A stretch of 36,030 nucleotides of DNA from Planctomycetota bacterium (lineage in GTDB: Bacteria; Planctomycetota; Phycisphaerae; Phycisphaerales; Phycisphaeraceae), in assembly GCA_024279275.1 (NCBI GenBank), contig JAJRRS010000170.1, positions 1 to 36,030 on the forward strand. The letters run 5' to 3'. Numbering within the stretch: the first letter of the stretch is position 1; each line of letters begins with the position of its first letter. The notes below the pieces were generated by a model, which was not told the DNA's origin, searched no databases, and was given only the letters and a program-made list of their open reading frames with translations. The position numbers and the translations under genes are program-made. Of the stretch, positions 32,094-36,030 are shown one piece after another.

Positions 32094-32708
32094 TTATTCC
32101 CAGAAAAATATAGCCCTTGCCGCAGGCTGGCCTGTAGCCTGCTTTGCCAGCCCCAAGGGCACTAAATCGTCGGATTCGCCATCCGATACCGAGGATTTGG
32201 CCTGTTCGTTCCCCACCTCACCAGTCGCCATCGCCCGCCCACCGGGACCATTCCCCAGCCCATCCGCAGCAAACGGCGCATCAACAGCCTCGAACAACTG
32301 ATCCGCCACCGCATGCCCCAATACGTCTCGTGCCTCCGCCTGTGCCCCACGCCACAACGGCAACGCACGCTCAATCAATCCCCTCCCAACCCCCGTCACC
32401 TCCAGCAAATGACTCCTCGCATCTTCAACCGCCGCCGTACGCACCCACCCCTGCCGCTGCATCCGCTGAACATTTCGGCAAAGTGTCGATTTATCCATCT
32501 GTAAAGCCCGACAGACCTCCACAGGCTTCGCCCCACCCGATCGATCCAAAACAACCAGGATACCCATCTGGCTCCCAGTCACCCCCATTACTCGAAAAGC
32601 CCGATCATAAATCCCACTTACAACACGGTTTAACCGACGCATCCGCGTCGCCAGGCACTCCCTGGCGATCACCTCCGCAGCCTCAGATTGAACCTGTGCC
32701 TTAGCCAT
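32094..32708 (-). CDS. MarR-family transcriptional regulator
   Basis: The 204-residue protein has a winged helix: helix-turn-helix around 62-83 (PVEVCRALQMDKSTLCRNVQRM) and a wing with D96-A-R98 and HLLEVT, then dimer helices. The C-terminal 50 residues are low-complexity; the last few are encoded by a palindrome and may not be conserved. I chose ATG at 32708 rather than 32738, because a TTGACG-N16-TATACA promoter lies in that interval and would transcribe from about 32711, almost at the start codon. MarR dimers bind palindromes like the one over this promoter, so autoregulation is likely. The ligand is unknown. The divergent neighbour is a beta-CASP RNase. Confidence 0.85.
   Translation of the reverse strand: MAKAQVQSEAAEVIARECLATRMRRLNRVVSGIYDRAFRVMGVTGSQMGILVVLDRSGGAKPVEVCRALQMDKSTLCRNVQRMQRQGWVRTAAVEDARSHLLEVTGVGRGLIERALPLWRGAQAEARDVLGHAVADQLFEAVDAPFAADGLGNGPGGRAMATGEVGNEQAKSSVSDGESDDLVPLGLAKQATGQPAARAIFFWE
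32122..32142. repeat. Palindrome GCAGGCT-GGCCTGT-AGCCTGC in the MarR 3' end
   Basis: A 7-bp stem with a 7-nt loop inside the last codons of the MarR gene. It resembles a dispersed AGGCTACAGGCC-type palindrome; a copy inside coding sequence would explain the odd tail KQATGQPAARA. Confidence 0.5.
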
Positions 32709-32716
32709 CCCATTAA

Positions 32717-32734
32717 TTGTATATGCAACGACTT
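32717..32734. promoter_or_regulatory. MarR-type operator B, over the MarR promoter
   Basis: On the minus strand AAGTCGTTGCATATACAA. Its core TTGCATATACAA is palindromic and covers the -10 box (TATACA, 32723-32718). This fits simple autorepression. Confidence 0.72.
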
Positions 32735-32745
32735 CCATGCGTCAA
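32718..32745 (-). promoter_or_regulatory. Sigma-70-type promoter of the MarR gene
   Basis: The -35 is TTGACG (32745-32740), spacer 16 bp, -10 TATACA (32723-32718). Transcription would begin near 32711, leaving almost no leader before the ATG at 32708. Confidence 0.6.
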
Positions 32746-32853
32746 GAATCCGACCCCTACCCACCCCTCATCATTGCCCCGCCTTTCGGCGTGCATGTCC
32801 CATTACTGCTAACTTCTAACTAAACAACCACCCATCAAATCAAGGGGCTATTC

Positions 32854-34266
32854 TTGAAACTCCACTTCCTCGGCGCCAACCGCCAAGTCACCGGCTCACG
32901 CTACCTCCTGGAAGCCGCCGGCAAACGCATCATGATCGATTGCGGCATGTTCCAGGAACGCAAGTTCCAATCCCGTAACTACGAACCCCCACCCGTCGAC
33001 CTCAACACCGTCGACACCCTCCTGCTCACACACGCGCACTTGGACCACTGCGGCCTGATCCCCCGCATGGTCAAACGCGGCTACAAAAACCCCATCATCA
33101 CCGTAGACCCCTCCGCCGACCTCGCCGAGATCATCATGCTCGACTCCGCCAAGATCCAAGTCGAAGACGCCAAGTACAAACTCAAACGACACAAGAAGAC
33201 CGGCAAGAAAGCCAAGTTCGGCTACGACCCCCTCTACACCGTGCAAGACGCTCAAAACGCCGTCAAACTCATCCAACCCGTCGCCTTCCACCAACCCGTA
33301 CAACTCGGCGACTCCATCACCGCCACCTTCCACGAGTCAGGACACATCCTCGGCTCCGCCTTCATCGAAATAAACATCCAAGAAAACGGCAACAAACAAA
33401 CCCTCGTCATGTCAGGCGACATCGGCCAATGGGATAAACCACTCATCAACGATCCCGAACTCTTCAACCGCGCCGACTACATCGTCATGGAATCAACCTA
33501 CGGCGACCGACTCCACAAAGACTCAGGCCCCATCGAAGACCAACTCGCCCACATCATCAACGACACCGTCCAACGCGGCGGCAACATCATCATCCCAACC
33601 TTCGCCGTCGAACGCGCCCAGGAACTCGTCTACTTCATCGGCCAACTCGCCAAAGCTGACCGCATACCCGACATCGGCGTCTACCTCGACAGCCCCATGG
33701 CCAGCAAAGTCACCAAAGTCTTCCACCGCTGGTGTAAATACCTCGACGAAGAAGCTCGCTGCAACCCCAGCACCAAAGGCTGCCAAGGCGCGGATGTGCT
33801 CAGATTCGACGGCTTCAAGCTCGTCAGCGCCACCGAAGACTCCATCGCTCTAAACACACTCAAAGGCCCCAACGTCATCATGTCATCCTCCGGCATGTGC
33901 ACCGGCGGACGCATCAAACACCACCTCAAAAACAACATCACCAACCCCAACGCCACCATCGTCTTCGTCGGCTACCAAGCAGAAGGAACCCTCGGCCGAA
34001 TCATCTCCAACGGCGCAAAAGAAGTACGAATCCACGGCCAAAACTTCCCCGTCAACGCAAAAATCGCCCACCTCCACGGCCTAAGCGCCCACGGCGACCG
34101 CGACGATCTATTGCACTGGCTCTCCGATTGCAACACCCCCCCCAAACAACTCTTCCTAACCCACGGCGAAGAACGCGGCGCAGAAGCACTCTCCAAAGTC
34201 ATCAAATCAGAATTAGGTTGGAACGTCACCGTGCCGGAGTATCAGGATGTGGTGGAGTTGGGGTGA
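32854..34266 (+). CDS. Beta-CASP metallo-beta-lactamase RNase (RNA-processing type)
   Basis: A 470-residue protein of the metallo-beta-lactamase/beta-CASP family that cuts RNA in its characterised bacterial and archaeal members. The metal motif LTHAHLDHCG gives H60, H62, D64 and H65. H164 (SGHILGS), D189 (SGDIG), H413 (LSAHGD) and H437 (LTHGE) complete it, and STYGDR, GGNIIIPTFAVERAQE and SSSGMCTGGR are beta-CASP blocks. The start is TTG at 32854, supported by AAGGGG 7 nt upstream. Whether it is an endo- or exonuclease cannot be said. It is divergent from the MarR gene and stands alone. Confidence 0.92.
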   Translation: MKLHFLGANRQVTGSRYLLEAAGKRIMIDCGMFQERKFQSRNYEPPPVDLNTVDTLLLTHAHLDHCGLIPRMVKRGYKNPIITVDPSADLAEIIMLDSAKIQVEDAKYKLKRHKKTGKKAKFGYDPLYTVQDAQNAVKLIQPVAFHQPVQLGDSITATFHESGHILGSAFIEINIQENGNKQTLVMSGDIGQWDKPLINDPELFNRADYIVMESTYGDRLHKDSGPIEDQLAHIINDTVQRGGNIIIPTFAVERAQELVYFIGQLAKADRIPDIGVYLDSPMASKVTKVFHRWCKYLDEEARCNPSTKGCQGADVLRFDGFKLVSATEDSIALNTLKGPNVIMSSSGMCTGGRIKHHLKNNITNPNATIVFVGYQAEGTLGRIISNGAKEVRIHGQNFPVNAKIAHLHGLSAHGDRDDLLHWLSDCNTPPKQLFLTHGEERGAEALSKVIKSELGWNVTVPEYQDVVELG

Positions 34267-34310
34267 AGTCTTTTAAATTGTCACACACCCTGTAGACCTC
34301 GGAGTCCAAC

Positions 34311-35237
34311 ATGACTAAACCCGGAAGACAGTTTGAATTAGCCGTATCGGAGTTCGCAAAATCGTTGGATGAGAAGGCCACAGTTCTATTCGATCACAGG
34401 ATTCCCGATCGCGATACGGGTACGCCTCGCCAAGTTGACGTATGGATTGAAGCAAATCTGATGGGGCATTGGCCCGTGGGAGTACTGGTCAGCTGCAAGG
34501 ACCATAAACGCCCTGTCAGCATTTCCGGTATTGGCACATTCCAAAGTGAGTTGCGATCAGTAGGGGCCAGTTGTGGTGTTATGTACTCGAGCTCAGGATT
34601 TTCGAAACCTGCCATCCAGAAGGCTCGGGCCATTGGAATCACATGCTGCGTCCTGCTTCGTGATGAGCCACCTAGAGTTCCAGAGTGCTTGTGGTTCACA
34701 TCATATCTATTTCGGCCAAGTGTCAGATTTGATTTAGTAAGGCGCATTGGAAAATTTACGTCGCTCGACACATGGAATGATTTGTTGTCAATAAAGGACA
34801 TCGGTGTAAATCATAATTCTATGATGCAGTTGATTGATGGTGCTTATGACGAGGCAGAGAGGGCCTCGAGAGATCGCTATTTGAAAGCCCCAGGTTTTCC
34901 CGAAGATTTGGTTTCCACACTAATACTTGATGATTCGGACTGCGAAGATAATCAACTGGAGTTGCAGATAGGGGTTCATTGGAAAGGATTCATGGGGAGA
35001 TTAGAATCTAACCGCATCACAGGCTCATTCTGCCTAAACAATGGCTCGTTCCGCGGGAATCAGGCTTGCCCGGTCATCGATCTGAAGGGTTCTGATCCCG
35101 GAGAAGGGTGGGAGGAGATAGATCGAGATTCATTTACCCAACCTAAGCGTGGCATAGTGGCGATGTGCTTTGGCACGAGCGCCTCGAAATCGATAAGAGA
35201 TGCTTTAGGCGGTCAACCAATACCAGCGGGGGAATAA
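34311..35237 (+). CDS. Restriction-endonuclease-like protein (PD-(D/E)xK fold)
   Basis: The 308-residue protein begins GRQFELAVSEFAKSL. It then shows the core RQVDVWIEA (D43) followed 18 residues later by VLVSCKDHKRPV (K63), the spacing of an Mrr/PD-(D/E)xK nuclease, and later VMYSSSGFSKPAIQKARAIGI, which fits the following helix. At the position of the usual E or Q before x-K there is S61. The remaining 170 residues have no recognisable domain. The gene is AT-richer than its neighbours and has no methyltransferase beside it. SD GGAG lies 7-8 nt before the ATG. A solitary nuclease, perhaps a defence gene, is an inference; activity is uncertain. Confidence 0.7.
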   Translation: MTKPGRQFELAVSEFAKSLDEKATVLFDHRIPDRDTGTPRQVDVWIEANLMGHWPVGVLVSCKDHKRPVSISGIGTFQSELRSVGASCGVMYSSSGFSKPAIQKARAIGITCCVLLRDEPPRVPECLWFTSYLFRPSVRFDLVRRIGKFTSLDTWNDLLSIKDIGVNHNSMMQLIDGAYDEAERASRDRYLKAPGFPEDLVSTLILDDSDCEDNQLELQIGVHWKGFMGRLESNRITGSFCLNNGSFRGNQACPVIDLKGSDPGEGWEEIDRDSFTQPKRGIVAMCFGTSASKSIRDALGGQPIPAGE

Positions 35238-35267
35238 GGTGTTTAAGTAGACACCCGTTCCAAGAAC

Positions 35268-36029
35268 CTACTCCCCACCCCCCATCACCCGCCCCGCATT
35301 CACCCGCCCAACCAACTCTTCTTTAATCTCATCCGACACCGCATCCCCATCAATCACCCGCGTATCATCCCCATCCAGTTTGACCAGATAATCCTTATCC
35401 TCAGCAAACACACTGATGACATCCCGGTAATCCCCCCGCCGATGCGCGACATATTTAGCCGGCTTGTCGTTGAAGATGTCCCCCACCCAGTCCGAAGTCC
35501 GCAACGTTGACGACGTCAGGTTCTTCAAGCTGTTGAACACATCCACCTGCGAATGCAGGCCGTCGATGACCGCTTGTTTCTTATTCCCATACGACACGAT
35601 CATCGGCACCCGGGCCGCTGCGCGATACGTCCCGAACCGCTGAACCTCCCCCTTCTTCAACGGCACCATCGCGTGGTGATCCCCGAAAATAATCAACACC
35701 CCATCCTCGAAAAACCCCACCTCCATCAGCCGATCGTGAAACAACCCAAGCTGCTTATCCCCGTACCGGAACGTCTGCTCCTCGGACTTTTCGCCGTTCT
35801 CCGGGTTCACAAACGGGTGATGTGTGCTCAGCGTGGACACAAACAAGAAAAACTTCCCGCCCTCGTTGTGCTTCACCCGTTCAATCACTCGGCCATACAG
35901 CGCCTCGTCCGGCGCTGAGTCAAAGTGATACCGATCCCAGCCGTCGTAGAACGGGTGCTGATTATCTTCGATGTAATCAAACTCAATCGCACTGACCCAA
36001 TCCCCCACGCCCGAAAAGCCCAGGTCGCC
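35268..36029 (-). CDS. LTA-synthase-like sulfatase, C-terminal part (cut by window edge)
   Basis: About 253 residues of a protein whose 5' end lies beyond the right edge; the frame is open to 36029 and reads GDLGFSGVGDW there. The alkaline-phosphatase/sulfatase fold is visible: FVSTLSTHHPF, the metal-site LIIFGDHHAM, and the Y-R-x-A-x-R-V-P-M-I block. LTA synthases and related membrane phosphoglycerol transferases end this way, so it probably has membrane helices upstream. The first ATG/GTG seen (36008) is internal. It converges on the restriction-like gene with 30 bp between. Confidence 0.8.
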   Translation of the reverse strand, partial: GDLGFSGVGDWVSAIEFDYIEDNQHPFYDGWDRYHFDSAPDEALYGRVIERVKHNEGGKFFLFVSTLSTHHPFVNPENGEKSEEQTFRYGDKQLGLFHDRLMEVGFFEDGVLIIFGDHHAMVPLKKGEVQRFGTYRAAARVPMIVSYGNKKQAVIDGLHSQVDVFNSLKNLTSSTLRTSDWVGDIFNDKPAKYVAHRRGDYRDVISVFAEDKDYLVKLDGDDTRVIDGDAVSDEIKEELVGRVNAGRVMGGGE

Positions 36030-36030
36030 T

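Overview
The window looks like a chromosomal segment from a Planctomycetota bacterium, most likely of the class Phycisphaerae. This assignment is an inference. It rests on the GC-rich codon use, a two-helix membrane protein with a CPACGYDMRG...CPECG zinc ribbon, an exosortase fused to an EpsI-like domain, a fibro-slime secreted protein, prepilin-like genes with short basic leaders, and gene-poor spacers full of dispersed low-complexity repeats. No database search was possible.

Layout. Positions 1-147 hold the 5' end of rpsB (minus strand). An ArsR-type regulator (580-861) and a roughly 0.9 kb repeat-bearing spacer follow, then an AT-rich membrane zinc-ribbon gene (1794-2192). From 16547 down to 2362 a minus-strand run carries an exopolysaccharide/exosortase locus: Wza-like export lipoprotein, 450-bp gap, exosortase-EpsI, 1511-residue TPR protein, Wzc-like chain-length protein with an altered P-loop, NAD-dependent sugar epimerase, WecA-like glycosyl-1-phosphate transferase, and finally inorganic pyrophosphatase. 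Several junctions overlap (ATGA, TGATG), so most of it is probably one translationally coupled operon that makes, polymerises and exports a polysaccharide and may anchor a surface protein.

A plus-strand gpsA (16979-18025) is followed by a minus-strand Phd/ParE-like toxin-antitoxin pair. Then come two PilZ proteins (c-di-GMP effectors) and a type IV pilus/pseudopilus operon: pilT, pilC, a PilV-like prepilin, a large PilX-like protein with EF-hand loops, and a PilW/GspJ-like prepilin. A fibro-slime secreted protein with a clear rho-independent terminator ends this group.

The right third has a fatty-acid or polyketide-like pair on the minus strand: an intact KAS II (28772-30061) and a second ketosynthase that lost both catalytic histidines (30466-31806). 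A MarR regulator lies upstream of them. Two 18-bp palindromic sites, one over the MarR promoter and one upstream of the degenerate ketosynthase, differ only by a compensating pair of substitutions, so they are a good candidate regulon. A beta-CASP RNase, an AT-richer restriction-endonuclease-like gene and a truncated LTA-synthase-type sulfatase close the window.

The observations most worth pursuing are the MarR operator pair, the degenerate ketosynthase partner, a 13-G tract whose length decides whether the epimerase and WecA-like proteins are separate or fused, the degenerate P-loop in the Wzc homologue, and two prepilin genes whose leader peptides are encoded by arms of inverted repeats.
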